From Globisporangium splendens (Eukaryota; Oomycota; Peronosporomycetes; Pythiales; Pythiaceae): 64,000 nucleotides of DNA. The notes under the pieces are model-generated. The model was not told the origin of the DNA and ran no database searches. It was given only the letters and a program-made list of their open reading frames with translations. Both the position numbers and the translations under genes were made by a program. The stretch lies in assembly GCA_006386115.1 (NCBI GenBank), contig VFIW01000007.1:592693-656692 (forward strand), written 5' to 3'. Shown one piece after another: positions 1 through 13,100 of the stretch (position 1 is the first letter of the stretch; every line of letters begins with the position of its first letter).

Positions 1-3000
1 TTACGAACTGTGCTCCCTTGGCTTATCCATCACATGCAAGCTGGTTTCGTTCCAGGGCGAGCAATCCCGACTACGATCGATGTGCTATTGGCTGCACAAC
101 AGCGGGCCACGAGCGACCCCGCCATGTCCAGAGCGATCGCGTTGCTCCTTGATTTTGCTAAAGCCTATGATTCAATCGATCGCAGCTTTCTGGCACAAGC
201 GCTCCAGCATCTTGGGTTCCCATTGAAGTTTGTACACTTAGTGAAGGGTTACACTCTCAAACCACTTACAAGTTCATTGTCAACGGTTTCCTGTCGAGAA
301 AGTACAACGTAACATCCGGGATTCGTCAAGGATGTCCGCTGGCCCCTCTTCTCTTCATCTTGGCGTTAGAGGTTCTTTATCGGAAAATCGAAGAGAGTGG
401 CGAAATACACGGCGTTGAACTCCAGGCAGCAGGATGCGCAACTGAGGTCAGACTTGGAGGATACGCAGACGACACGACCATTTATCTTAGCGATCCCAAT
501 GATATTAATGCCGTGTTTGCAATCCTGGACAAATATGGAGCAGCTTCTGGGCTTCGAGTCAATCGGCACAAATCTGCAGTATTACCGCTGAACAAGGAAT
601 ACAGCTCTACCGAAGTGTCAGTCAGTGACATTCATGTGCTACAACGTGAGGAACATTGCCGCTACCTCGGCATCCAAGTCGGACAAACGTCTTCGAATGC
701 AAGTAACTGGTCCAAGTGCATCCAAGCCTTACGTGTCAGACTTCGACTTGCGCGTCTCAAAACTCACTCTGTCGCCCAGCGCGCAGCAATTGCCAGTGCC
801 GCCATCATACCCAAAGTGCTTTACGTGGCCAGGCACTCCTGGCCCTCTACGGCTATTGTCAATCAGCTACACGACCTAGTGAAACAATTTGTCTGGGGCT
901 CACGGAATGGTAAGCCTGCGAAACCGTGGATGAAGGAAGAACAAGCTGAACTCAAAAAATGAATGGAGGCTTGTCAGTACCCAACATCAGAACTGAGCTG
1001 ATGACGATGAGTGCCGCAGCAGTCTCCAAATGGGCAATCACTACCTCTCACATCGATCAGGTCATCGGGGAAATCTTGCTGCACAACACAAGGGCTTCTT
1101 CGACGTACATCACGCCGCTCGATGCAATTCCAAGGCGGCCACTCCAGCTTCGTGATAACATGTGGACAACTGGCGCAGCATTATGTGCGTCGCTCCATTC
1201 TCGACCCTACGAGCCCAGAGAACGTGACAATGTACGTTGGTGTTACGAGCACTTCAAGTCGACAATTGTGCAGACTCAATGGGACGGCGATGTGTTCCAG
1301 ATCGACCTCAGCTCTAAAATGTCTGACAGGCTTCCAGGTATCATCGCTGAAGGACGAAAGCTACGTGGGACATTCTGTGCAGAATGGCTGCCATACATGA
1401 CCTCGACTGCAGATGGGTGGCTTCTTGATTCCAACGGCTCCCCTTACAAGCTTGCTCACACATCATTATCAGTTGGAACAGCACAACTGGGCGACATACT
1501 TCGATGGGAGTGGATAAGACCAGGAGTGCTCAACTTCATCCCAACATGTGGAATCTCCGGATTCTCCCGGCCGTCTATTCGAGCGCTCGAGCGGTTATGT
1601 GCTATGTTGGTATCCAACTTCCCACAGCTTCTGTATCGACCACAGCAAGCAAATGTGCTTCGGCTGTACAACGGGCAACGTCATTATAACCACGAATGGC
1701 ATCTGCACACCAGCGAAGCAACTCTGACCCACGTCGACACGACCCTAGTCAAAGCTACGCATACAGTTCACTCCGCAATGGACTGTGACATCATGGCAAC
1801 AAGAGACTTGAACGGGCAGAAGGTGTCGTTCCATGCACATCCGTTCACAAGAATCGTGCAACTATGGGGTGGCAACGGACGATACAATACGACCAGATCT
1901 TTCTATCGGCAACAAGTTGCAGCAACGAGTAAGATACTCGAGAACTGCAGCGAGACCAGATCTTTCTATCGGCAACAAGTTGCAGCGAGGACACAAATTG
2001 GCAAAGATACTCGAGATGCAGCAGTCAACAAAGCTGTCCATACAGCAGGATCTCTGTGGCCAGGGCTGCAATTAATCCAGTGGAGCGAATTACACAACAT
2101 CCCAGGGATTACAGTTTATACGGCTCAGACTCTTCTCCGGCTGAAAGCCAACCGACTCTCCATGTGGAACTATGAGAAAGCTGATCTGTCCTGCTCGAAT
2201 CCCGAATGCTCCCAAGTTGTCCAATCTTCTGTTCAACATCTATTCTGGGAGTGTCCGAAAGCCAAACTCGTGTGGAACTACTTTTATGCGCTATGGGCGA
2301 AGATCGGAATCACTCCTGGTCACGACCCCGCAATCTGGATCTTCAGTCTGGATCTACCAGATACTCCAAGGCATGCATGGACCACGATCAAGAGACACAT
2401 TATCGGACACAAGTTCTCCAATGAACATCTCCAAGATCACCTCTATCCGTCGCACACATGCTGTGGCGATATATGAGCGCGTCGCTCATACAAGCCATTT
2501 GGTGTGCGCATCTGCGACGCATGGATTCGGATCCAATCGAATCGACTGCTGAGATGGCGATCATGATGACCAGATTAGAGGCAGGAATGCGAAACCTCAC
2601 ACGACTCGCTGAAGCGCAAGCTGGAGACTCTGACGGTCACACGGTTGCAGCAGTTCTCAAGGCATATGTCGACTGCTTTCTCAGCCAAACCGACGCCATC
2701 CCCTTGACTCCAAATGATACTCGCGGCGTTTACCTGTTGTTTTTCGATGGTGGATCACGCGGCAATCCAGGACCTGGAGGGACTGGATCCATTATCGTGC
2801 GTGTCCATAAGGACTTCGCACACAGCCAGTTTAATTTGGGCCGCGAGCATGGCGTATAGCAGGAAGGACACGACCAACAACTTTGCCGAGTACTGGGGTC
2901 TCATACACGGACTCCGAGAAGCCCAACGCAGTCACTTCGAACCGTTGTACGTGATTGGAGACAGTGCACTCATTATCTCCCAACAGCGAATGCATCGGTC

Positions 3001-3464
3001 CCCTCGACAGCACCGATTGGCACGTTTATACCAGACAAGTCGACGACTCGCGGATTGCATCGACATCCGAGGATGGTACCATCACTACCGTGCCTTCAAC
3101 AAGATGGCGGACTCAGCCGCCAACCTAGCCATGGACACCAGAACCTCAACGCAGGTTCACTTCCCAACTCATCGAGCTGCTTTCAACAATCTCACCCAGG
3201 ATCTTGACAACGACGTCATGCATTGGCTTATGAGAAGTTCGGAAGACCCAAGGTCATTGGACAACACAAGGCAGCCTCACATAGGACCAAGAGAACATGC
3301 CATCCTGGTCAAAGATTATTTAGCATTCAGAAGTGATCTATTGCAATCCGCGCTATAGACACATTTACACTCCTAGATGAAATTCGTAATGAAGATTAGG
3401 TAGGAGAATGGATATTGTAGGTCACGACGATGAACCTAAATATACCTCACCTTATAAAATAAAG
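1..3464 (+). mobile_element. Non-LTR retrotransposon A, copy A0, 5' cut by window, degenerate
   Basis: This is the 3' part of ORF2 of family A (reverse transcriptase, linker with a cysteine motif, RNase H) plus the 3' end. The RT box YADD lies near 465-476 and the RNase H start FFDGGSRGNPGPGG near 2742-2785. Compared with the other copies in the window it is broken: a 1-base deletion near 247, six instead of seven A's before 960 (which makes a stop), three missing bases near 1846, a partial local duplication at about 1900-1990, a missing C near 2448 and an extra T near 2815. The coding end is at 3358, followed by the ~110 bp conserved 3' end and a tail near 3450-3464. It is a dead copy. The 5' part lies outside the window. 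Confidence 0.93.
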
Positions 3465-3526
3465 TGATAGTGCTCTGTAGAAAGCTTCCCTTGCAAATAC
3501 GGTAGAAGGAGCGTAGATGTTGAGAA
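3465..3526 (-). repeat. 62 bp antisense scrap of element A endonuclease region
   Basis: The stretch matches 9347-9408 (and 35531-35592) almost base for base, which is the endonuclease part of A ORF2 read backwards. It lies exactly between the 3' tail of A0 and the first base of the virus-like ORF at 3527. It looks like filler copied at the insertion junction. Confidence 0.85.
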
Positions 3527-4465
3527 ATGGACAACCTAATTGCTGGGCTCGACCCCACCAACGACAAGACCACTATTGAGCAGATCCAGTTATACCACGG
3601 TATAAAGAATGCGTGTGTGGAGAACATTTACGCGCTCCTGACAAAGGCGAAGCAAATTGACGCTCTGAACGGCGTAAAGGACACTATTGACATTGGTGTG
3701 ATCAACGCGAAGAGCCAGATCGCTGCGCTCGAAGGGGCGGTGTCTGTGTACCGCAACAAGTTCGTCGCCACGATTGTCCAGAGCAGCACGTTCGTCATGA
3801 ATGTCAAGATCGTGAAACTGAGCGCTGACGCCCAAAAGCGCATCACCGATTTTGAGAAGCTAACTAATATGAGCACACCAAAGGTTAAGAGCATCCAAGC
3901 CACGTACGACTGGCTGACGAACGAAATTGCCGCGTCCACTAACTTCGACAAGGCGATCGGTGATGTAAAGGGAGACCCGACCTCTGATTTAATCGTTCCG
4001 GCAATGGCGACCTTAGTGTCGCTCTCCCAGTCATCGTACGAGAAGCTGGTGGAGATGCTGGCGAACTTCGACATCGTAAGTGATGTATACAACAAGACGG
4101 CGGGACTCCCCGAGCCGTTCTCCAACAGCTTGCCGGGAACGCTCAATACGGATCAGATTTCTTCTTTGATCTCGGACGGTGATTACGAGACAGCGCTGCT
4201 GAAGGTCGCGCTGGAGCCGGAGATAGTGTCCAACCATAAAAAATTCGCCGCAGAACGCGCAACATTCAATAGCGGCGGTGGCGTTCCCTCCGTTCGCGAC
4301 GACGACAACGATATCGTGCCCTGGGTCGGCCTCTTCGGACGGCCAACGTACAAGAAGAGCGACGGCACGTCGGTCGAAGCAAGTAGCCAGCGGCTCAAGG
4401 CTATCCCGTCAGACAATCCGGAAGTTCTGATGCGCGTTCACAACACCCGGCTATCGTTCGCATAA
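3527..4465 (+). CDS. Unrecognised 312-residue protein, virus-like island
   Basis: The frame of 313 codons is intact and ends in TAA. Third positions are rich in G/C, and the opposite strand carries only fragments. The protein is mostly helical in appearance with no obvious signal peptide or membrane segment; a Gly/Asp-rich loop lies near residues 245-265. I recognise no family. The ATG is the first codon after a retroelement junction, so the true N-terminus may be lost and this Met may be internal. The next frame on the same strand starts 46 bp downstream (4512), as in compact viral genomes. Virus origin is inferred from the neighbours, not from this protein. Confidence 0.6.
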   Translation: MDNLIAGLDPTNDKTTIEQIQLYHGIKNACVENIYALLTKAKQIDALNGVKDTIDIGVINAKSQIAALEGAVSVYRNKFVATIVQSSTFVMNVKIVKLSADAQKRITDFEKLTNMSTPKVKSIQATYDWLTNEIAASTNFDKAIGDVKGDPTSDLIVPAMATLVSLSQSSYEKLVEMLANFDIVSDVYNKTAGLPEPFSNSLPGTLNTDQISSLISDGDYETALLKVALEPEIVSNHKKFAAERATFNSGGGVPSVRDDDNDIVPWVGLFGRPTYKKSDGTSVEASSQRLKAIPSDNPEVLMRVHNTRLSFA

Positions 4466-4511
4466 ATTATTTCTGAGCCGCGCTCGGTCTGTCACATTTA
4501 TATAGCGCCAA

Positions 4512-4559
4512 ATGTCAATCAAAGGAGGGATAGCCTCGACCGGCGACAGCGTTGAGCTT
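4512..4559 (+). pseudogene. 5' end of a gene split by A1 (continues at 24566)
   Basis: An ATG at 4512 opens a frame of 16 codons that runs into the A1 insertion. The last 15 bases (4545-4559) are repeated at 24566-24580, where the same reading frame continues for a further ~200 codons to 25171. Removing A1 and one copy of the duplication restores one open frame that starts 46 bp after the stop at 4465. The split comes from the insertion; it is not an intron. Confidence 0.75.
4545..4559. repeat. Target-site duplication of A1, left copy
   Basis: GACAGCGTTGAGCTT here and at 24566-24580. Bases on either side differ, so the duplication is 15 bp. It marks the outer limits of A1 together with everything nested in it. 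Confidence 0.9.
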
Positions 4560-4663
4560 TATCTTTATAAGGTGAGGTATATTTAGGTTCATCGTCGTGA
4601 CCTACAATATCCATTCTCCTACATAATCTCAATTACGAATTTCATCTAGGAGTGTAAATGTGT

Positions 4664-7006
4664 CTATAGCGCGGATTGCAATAGATCATTTCTAACTGCT
4701 AAATTATCTTTGACCAGGATGGCATGTTCTCTTGGTCCTATGTGAGGCTGCCTTGTGTTGTCCAATGACCTTGGGTCTTCCGAACTTCGCATAAGCCAAT
4801 GCATGACGTCGTTGTAAAGATCCTGGGTGAGATTGTTGAAAGCAGCTCTTTGAGTTGGGAAGTGAACCTGCGTTGAGGTTCTGGTATCCATGGCTAGGTT
4901 GGCAGCTGAGTCCGCCATCTTGTTGAAGGCACGGTAGTGATGGTACCATCCTCGGATGTCGATGCAATCCGCGAGTCGTCGACTTGTCTGGCATAAACGT
5001 GCCAATCGGTGCTGTCGAGGGGACCGATGCATTCACTGTTGGGAGATAATGAGTGCACTGTCTCCAATCACGTACAACGGTTCGAAGTGACTGCGTTGGG
5101 CTTCTCGGAGTCCGTGTATGAGACCCCAGTACTCGGCAAAGTTGTTGGTCGTGTCCTTCCTGCTATAGGACATGCTCGCGGCCCAAATTAAAATGGCTGT
5201 GTGCGAGTCCTTATGGACACGCACGATAATGGATCCAGTCCCTCCTGGTCCTGGATTGCCGCGTGATCCACCATCGAAAAACAGCAGGTAAACGCCGCGA
5301 GCATCATTTGGAGTCAAGGGGATGGCGTCGGTTTGGCTGAGAAAGCAGTCGACATATGCCTTGAGAACTGCTGCAACCGTGTGACCATCAGAGTCTCCAG
5401 CTTGCGCTTCAGCGAGTCGTGTGAGGTTTCGCATTCCTGCCTCTAATTTGGTCATCATGACCGCCATCTCAGCAGTCGATTCGATTGGATCCGAATCCAT
5501 GCGTCGCAGGTGTGCACACCAAATGGCTTGTATGAGCGACGCGCTCATATATCGCCACAGCATGTGTGCGACGGAATAGAGATGATCTTGGAGATGTTCA
5601 TTGGAGCACTTGTGTCCGATAATGTGTCTCTTGATCGAGGTCCATGCATGCCTTGGAGTATCTGGCAGATCCAGACTGAAGATCCAGATTGCGGGGTCGT
5701 GACCAGGAGTGATTCCGATCTTCGTCCATAGCGCATAAAAGTAGTTCCACACCAGTTTGGCTCTCGGACACTCCCAGAATAGATGTTGAACAGAAGATTG
5801 GACAACTTGGGAGCATTCGGGATTCGAGCAGGATAGGTCAGCTTTCTCGTAGTTCCACATGGAGAGTCGGTTGGCTTTCAGCCGGAGAAGAGTCTGAGCC
5901 GTATAAACTGTAATCCCTAGGATGTTGCGTAATTCGCTCCATTGGATTAATTGCAGTCCTGGCCACAGAGATCCTGCTGTATGAACAGCTTTGTTGACTG
6001 CTGCATCTCGAGTATCTTTGCCAATTTGTGTCCTCGTTGCTGCAACTTGTTGCCGATAGAAAGATCTGGTGTTATTGCATCGTCCGTTGCCACCCCATAG
6101 TTGCACGATTCTTGTGAAACGTGGATGTGCATGGAACGACACCTTCTGTCCGTTCAAGTCTCTTGTTGCCATGACGTCACAGTCCATTGCAGAGTGAACT
6201 GTATGCGTAGCTTTGACTAGGGTCGTGTCGACGTGGGTCAGAGTTGCTTCACTGGTGTGCAGATGCCATTCGTGGTTATAATGACGCTGCCCGTTGTACA
6301 GCCGAAGCACATTTGCTTGCTGTGGTCGATACAGAAGCTGTGGGAAGTTGGATACCAACGTAGCACATAACCGCTCGAGCGCTCGAATAGATGGCCGGGA
6401 GGATCCGGAGATTCCACATGTTGGGATGAAGTTAAGCACTCCTGGTCTTATCCACTCCCATCGAAGTATATCGCCCAGTTGTGCTGTTCCAACTGATAAT
6501 GATGTGCGAGCAAGCTTGTAAGGGGAGCCGTTGGAATCAAGAAGCCACCCATCTGCAGTCGAGGTCATGTATGGCAGCCATTCTGCACAGAATGTCCCAC
6601 GCAGCTTTCGTCCTTCAGCGATGATACCTGGAAGCCTGTCAGACATTTTAGAGCTGAGGTCGATCTGGAACACATCGCCGTCCCAATGAGTCTGCACAAT
6701 TGTCGACTTGAAGTGCTCGTAACACCAACGTACATTGTCACGTTCTCTGTGCTCATACGGTCGAGAATGGAGCGACGCGCACAATGCTGCGCCAGTTGTC
6801 CACATGTTATCACGAAGCTGGAGTGGCCGCCTTGGAATTGCATCGAGCGGCGTGATGTACGTCGAAGAAGCCCTTGTGTTGTGCAGCAAGATTTCCCCGA
6901 TGGCCTGATCGATGTGAGAGGTTGTGATTGTCCATTTGGAGACTGCTGTGGCACTCATCGTCATCAGCTCAGTTCTGATGTTGGGTACTGACAAGCCTCC
7001 ATTCAT
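4664..7006 (-). pseudogene. A1 ORF2, C-terminal part (linker and RNase H)
   Basis: The frame starts with ATG at 7006, overlaps the upstream RT frame by four bases (ATGA), and encodes the region after the RT, then a linker with a cysteine/histidine cluster and an RNase H domain (FFDGGSRGNPGPGG near residues 592-605). A TGA at 5033-5035 replaces an Arg codon seen in the other copies, after which the same frame continues to 4664. The split from the RT frame is due to a run of six A's where intact copies have seven. RNase H would remove template RNA during reverse transcription. Confidence 0.88.
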
Positions 7007-9426
7007 TTTTTGAGTTCAGCTTGTTCTTCCTTCATCCACGGTTTCGCAGGCTTACCATTCCTTGAGCCCCAGACAAATTGTTTCACTAGGCCGTGTAGCT
7101 GATTGACAATAGCCGTAGAGGGCCAGGAGTGCCTGGCCACGTAAAGCACTTTGGGTATGATGACGGCACTGGCAATTGCTGCGCGTTTGGCGACAGAGTG
7201 AGTTTTGAGACGCGCAAGTCGAAGTCTGACACGTAAGGCTTGGATGCACTTGGACCAGTTACTTGCATTCGAAGGCGTTTGTCCGACTTGGATGCCGAGG
7301 TAGCGGCAATGTTCTTCACGTTGTAGCACATGAATGTCACTGACTGACTCTTCGGTGGAGCTATATTCCTTGTTCAGCGGTAATACTGCAGATTTGTGCC
7401 GATTGACTCGAAGACCAGAAGCTGCTCCATATTTGTCCAGGATTGCAAACACGGCGTTAATATCCTTGGGATCGCTAAGATAGATGGTCGTGTCGTCTGC
7501 GTATCCTCCAATTCTGACTTCAGTTGCGCATCCTGCTGCCTGGAGTTCAACGCCGTGTATTTCGTCACTCGCTTCAATTTTCCGATAAAGAACCTCTAAC
7601 GCCAAGATGAAGAGAAGAGGGGCCAGCGGACATCCTTGACGAATTCCGGATGTTACATTGTACTTTCTCGACAGGAAACCGTTGACAATGAACTTGTAAG
7701 TGGTTTGAGAGTGTAACACCTTCACTAAGTGTACGAACTTCAATGGGAACCCAAGATGCTGGAGCGCTTGTGCCAGGAAGCTGCGATCGAGTGAATCATA
7801 GGCTTTAGCAAAATCAAGGAGCAACGCGATCGCTTTGGACATGGCGGGGTCGCTCGTGGCCCGCTGTTGTGCAGCCAATAACACATCGATCGTAGTCGGG
7901 ATCGCTCGCCCTGGAACGAAACCAGCTTGCATGTGATGGATAAGCCAAGGGAGCACAGTTCGTAATCTGGTTGCAAATATCCGTGTGAATATTTTGTAAT
8001 CAGAGTTGAGGAGTGCAATTGGTCTGTAGTCCAGCGGCGATGCAGCAGAGACGGACTTTTTTATGCAGTGAATATGTACTTCACTGAACGAACTTGGTAG
8101 AATGCATTCGGGTATCCACAAGTTGAAAAGTCGCTCGAATAGACCGGTAATTTCGTCACAGTGGTCTCTGTACCAGTCGTTGCCGAGTTCGTCAGGACCG
8201 TGAGCTTTGCCTCTCTTGCAATTCTTCACAGCCTGTTTAATTTCACTCGAATCGATCGGTTTGAGCAGGAAGCCTAATCTGTCCGACGGAGGAATAGCTG
8301 TTCCTGGATCAAGGATTTGATCGATGTCAGTTTGCAGAGTGGGCGCCTGTTGCATGATTGATTTCCATCCTTCTCCCATGTCGTCAGCAAGTTCTCGTGA
8401 ACGCATGGGTCCGTAAGTCGCTGTGCCACCGAGTGTGAAGATAGTGTTGTCAAGGAACTTGGTTGAGATACGCTTGTAGAAGGATTTGCTCGTTTTTCGT
8501 TCATGATGCATGTGCTCCCGAAAAATGCGGTCCCGTTTCGAAGCCTGCCACTTCGATTTGCATTCTGCAATGGCACGACGAATACTCGTGGCGGTGGTAA
8601 GAAACTCTTGCGACAACTCCACGTTATGATCACCCACCGCTCCACCAGAGTGATCGAGCATCTGCACTTCCGATTCTGAGAGGCGTCGTTGCAACCTCTG
8701 GATTTTCTTCTTGTATCCTTGATTCAATCTGGCGAAGTACGATTTTTTAGCTTCAAGGTACCCGATCCTGAGCGCGATCTTGGCTTCATCCCACCAATTT
8801 GCTGTGGCCAGAGCATAATCACGAGGCGAAGAGTAACGCCCACGTAATTCATCAAGTTGATCATGGGCTTTTTCGAAGAAATCTTTTCCAATACTCGCCG
8901 CATGCGCCGCTGCATTCTTCGGAAGTGGATAGACAACACGAGGTTTCTTGCTTTGGATCACCTTGTCAGGAGCAGCTACTCGGATCGTGACTCCATTGTG
9001 ATCGGAGAATGGACCAGCTACGCTTTGGTAGACGCTGCGAACCCAGTCGAGATGGTCATTGCTGCAGTACCATCGGTCGAGCCTACTGCTGGCACTGTCG
9101 CCTGAAGGCAGTGTATAGTAGTAGGTGTGATGCTGCCGATGGAATGCTTTGACGTCTCGTGTGTCCGTGGCGCGAAGAGCATCATCCTCGAGGGTATCAA
9201 CAAGATTCAATTTCTGGAGCAGTTTCTTCAATTCCCTGGAATCGTGCACTTGTTGTGGATGTTGTGAGACCTGTCTGCATCTGGTTGAGAGTGCAATTAA
9301 AGTCTCCACCGCACAGAATGGGTCCATCATGTGACGAGAGGAGACCTGATAGTGCTCTGTAGAAAGCTTCCATTGCAAATACGGTAGAAGGAGCGTAGAT
9401 GTTGAGAAGTAACACCGTTTCACCAC
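7003..9426 (-). pseudogene. A1 ORF2, end of endonuclease plus reverse transcriptase
   Basis: The frame holds the last endonuclease motif (SDHNGV) and then a LINE-type reverse transcriptase: fingers with [36 protein letters not shown] and the catalytic YADD box. It is joined out of frame to the endonuclease frame upstream (switch near 9250-9290) and to the RNase H frame downstream (A run near 7010). In an intact element these three frames would be one ORF. Confidence 0.9.
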
Positions 9427-10168
9427 GCAACGTCACCGTAGCTGCCATCCAGTGCGCATCCCACTGATCCTGCTTATATGGAGCCAGTGTAGGTATGCAC
9501 GAATAGGGATTCAACAAGATCGCCACTCCTCCTTTGCGCTCGGTGGAAGCTGACCAAAGAGGGAGTCTGGGATCCGACTCTTCTGATGGTTCCTGAAAAC
9601 CCCAACTTCGACGGAATCTGGATTGCATTGATGCCACTTCGGTCTCCAGGACGTGCGTTTCTTGGAGAAAGACAATGTCCAATGATCCCGAGTCATCAGT
9701 CTGTCGAAAATGTGAAAACCACGCGTTCGGATTGGCGTCGGATTTGGAGAACCCCATCACATTCTGTGTGTGGAATCCAACAGTTAGCTCATGGCGAGCA
9801 TTGACTGTCGCACTGCGCCTTCTGGGTAGGTGGTTGTCATCACGAGCTTGGGTTGTGGGTTGATATGGTCGCAACGGTAGTCCATCGCCGGAATACGTTG
9901 ATGTGCCTTGTATTCCACGCTGTACTTCCGCCGGAGAGACAGTTGAGCCATCTCCCCCTGCTCGCACTGAACTGCCACCAAGTGCAGTGCGAGTTGAGGC
10001 ACCATGGGTGCCTTTAGTTCTGATTGTGCCGCTGTTGGACCTCCAGCTCATGCTGGTGCGCCAATAGCGACCATGACGTCGTCGTGCCCACAATCGCATC
10101 AATTGCTGATTGTAGAGAAGACGAACGCCAATATTCTTCAGCTCGGGTTTCAGGCATAACGTGACCAA
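9197..10168 (-). pseudogene. A1 ORF2, APE-type endonuclease part
   Basis: Motifs of the exonuclease-endonuclease-phosphatase fold are visible: HTQNVMGF, FLQETHV and GGDFNCTL. The final SDH motif is in the next frame (7003-9426), so the domain itself is cut by indels around 9250-9290. This enzyme would nick the target DNA for target-primed reverse transcription. The first ~100 residues are basic and low complexity, and overlap the end of ORF1 by 155 bases in another frame. Confidence 0.85.
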
Positions 10169-13100
10169 CGGCTTCGTGCTTGGGGAACATGCTTGGTAGT
10201 AGAAGACTTGTCACATTGAGAATTGCCCATTTGTCTGGGTCAATGGGTCGCGAGACGGTCGCGGTCAATAGGCTATCATCTAGCTTTTCAAGTCTGTTCC
10301 ACTGCTTGATGTTGTCAGTCATGGACCAACGAGCGGAGCCTTGCGGACAGACGTCAACAGCCGATGCCCATTTCTTACAAAAGGCTCGCACTTGCGCGCT
10401 AACTGCATCGTCAGCTGAGTGATGCCGGATTAATGCGCGTTGAGCTTGACTGTTTATGCTGTGCCCAAAATCAAGAAGCTTTTTCACTGGGAACATGCGC
10501 AAGACCTCCAGTGGAAAAGGCAGTGCACAAATGAGCGCACTTAGAGCACCCACGTGACTGGGAATCCATCCAGTCAATTTGGAGACGTCGCTTGGATCAA
10601 CTGAAGGCAAGCTGAATCTTCGATTTTGTCGAGTCGCCGTGGTCCAGTCGCGCATGGCTTTGTCGTTTGCACGAAAGTGCTGTCTTCGAAGGGCTTGTTC
10701 AGCAGCCGTCAATTGTTCGAGCTCCTCTTTCGATCCAACCAATCGTCCAACCAGAGATGTGCGTGCTTGCCCATCGTCCTGGACAGAGTGAGACGGTGAG
10801 GAAGGAGGCGTCTCAAATTCGCCGCTTTCACTGTCGTTGGCAAAGGTTGACTCTTGACTGGCCTCGGATTGGCCTGGTGTCGTTGAAGCCGCTGCTTTTA
10901 AAACTGAGGACGCAAGTTCTGGGATCTTTCGTGCCCGTGGCCGATTTAACGTATGAGAGTGGGAATCTGGTTCTCGCTCCGGTTTCTGGAATCGATGTTC
11001 GTCATCCGTCGACCCTGTACCTAGTCCACTGCCCATCGCCGCATTGATTTCTGGCCCGGGACCAAAGACACCCGTTGGGTCTGCGTCTCGAGATTCAGCA
11101 GAGTCAATGTGTCCAAAATCTTGGTCAGCGCTACCTGGAGTTGGCTGGTTCATCGAGGGAGCACCGTTGCCTGCGTCCTCGGTACCATTTTGACTGCGCA
11201 TTTCCTGGTGAAAGGCTTTAGTCACCTCTGCTGGCAGAGGGAGAGTGGCTTGACCATTTGGCGGGGTCACAGCACCTCCCGTCAGATCTTGCAAGTGCAT
11301 CGTGGAATCCATCGACGTGGAATCCGCCAAGGACATCGTGACATCGAAGTGCGAGGGATCTTCAGAGTACCCAGAGGTGGTATCAGCTGATGGCTCCGAT
11401 GATGGTTGCTGGTTTGCCGATCCATCATCTCTAGACGCTGAGGGAAATGACTTCGAGCTGGGCTGGCTCGTTCTTGATTGCTCCTCGTCTTGAGTCTGCG
11501 CAGTAGGACTGTGCTCGTGGACGACATGAGCTTTGACAAACTCCCTGAGTTTCGTATAAGCAAGGTCTCGATCTCCTTGGCTTTCGGTATTCTCCGCGGG
11601 AGATGATCCTGAAGCAGCTGTCGTAGAAGCCTTGCTCCCAGCATGCTGATCGCCATCCTTGGGACCCAAATTCTTAGCTTTGGCTCGCTTTTTGAGTAAA
11701 TCAAGTTGCCTTTTCGCTCGATTTTTGGCGTTCTTGGCCTCCTGAAGGATCAGAGATGCAGCTGCTGCTTCTTTTGCTGTCACACGTTGCTGCAAATCAA
11801 GCAATTCAATCTGGCGTTGGAAATGTCCAGCTTCACGATTCGCAGATGAAGATTCCTCATCACGACCACTGGTGTCTGCCTCCTTGAGTTCGTCTCGATC
11901 GAGAGCAAAACTGTGCGCTTTGGCTGAAACGTCATGGAATTTGCGTTTTGCAGTCGCAGCCGCTGCAGCAGCTGCGGTGTGCGCGGAAGACGCTTTGGAC
12001 AGATGCTCCTTAGCAATGTCTAATGTTGCCTGAGCAGCGCTTAAGCGGGCGTCGATAGCAATCTTTTGCTTCGCTTGAGTGGAGTTTGCTTGTACCCCAT
12101 CAAGGACAGAATCAGCTGAAGAAAGCTTCCCAGCCAGAATGGCCTCAAGTTCAAGTTCGCGCTTCTTTCGAGCCTGGAGAGCCTTGCGGTTGCTCTGACC
12201 GTTAGAAGCCTTGATACTTGTCTCTGGAGACCCGGTCCCAAAGCTACCAGAGCTGGCTACTGATCCAGGAGATGTGCCGAAAACAGAAGTCAGCTTCGGA
12301 GCAGCCTTTAAGATTCCGCCTTTTGGCGCTCGTCTACCAGCTGATGCCGCGTCAGAAGCTGGATGGGGTTGCCCTTTCGACGCCGGTGAATTCTTCACTG
12401 GTGTGGTCGCTGAGGTTGAAATCGTGGATTTCATCGCCCCCTTCTGTTTCTTGATGTTGGCTGGATCGAACCATTCTGCCTCCGACGGCGTAACCGATTG
12501 AGCGTCTGTTGCAGAATTGGCCGCTGCTGCCACTGCTGCAGAGCCGGTGCTGCTACTCGAGTCAGCAGGCTGGAGCATCTCAGAGAGCAGCGCTTTCTCA
12601 GTTGCCTTGCTCTTCAGGTTGGCCATGACTTTGCCCAAACTATTGGAGAGATTACCAATGTACTTTTGTCGGACTTCAAGAGACATGTGCTGCAGCTCAA
12701 ATTTCGACATTTCCTTGGCTTGCTTGATTTCTGGTTCGAAGTCGCGATGAAATTGCATCTGACAATCTCCAGGAGCTCGAGTACACTTGCTTTTTGGGTG
12801 CGAGGGGTCGAAGCACTGAAAGCAAGGGATTCGGCTGTACCGCTGATGATGATGAACGAAGATCGAGAACCCTTTAGCAGAGATGTGGGTGACATCTTTG
12901 AGTTGAGGGGGACATTCCTCGGAATTGAAGATAACGACCCAGAAATTAGAGTCGTATGCGCCATCCCGTGCTCGCGGCGCGCGCGCAATGGACACGACTT
13001 CACATTCGGTGCTCAATGCTATCAGTTGGCCGACAATGTCATTGCCTAAGCCAGGAGCTACAACACGGACTTGATATTGTAGCACATCAGCTTGGTGGGG

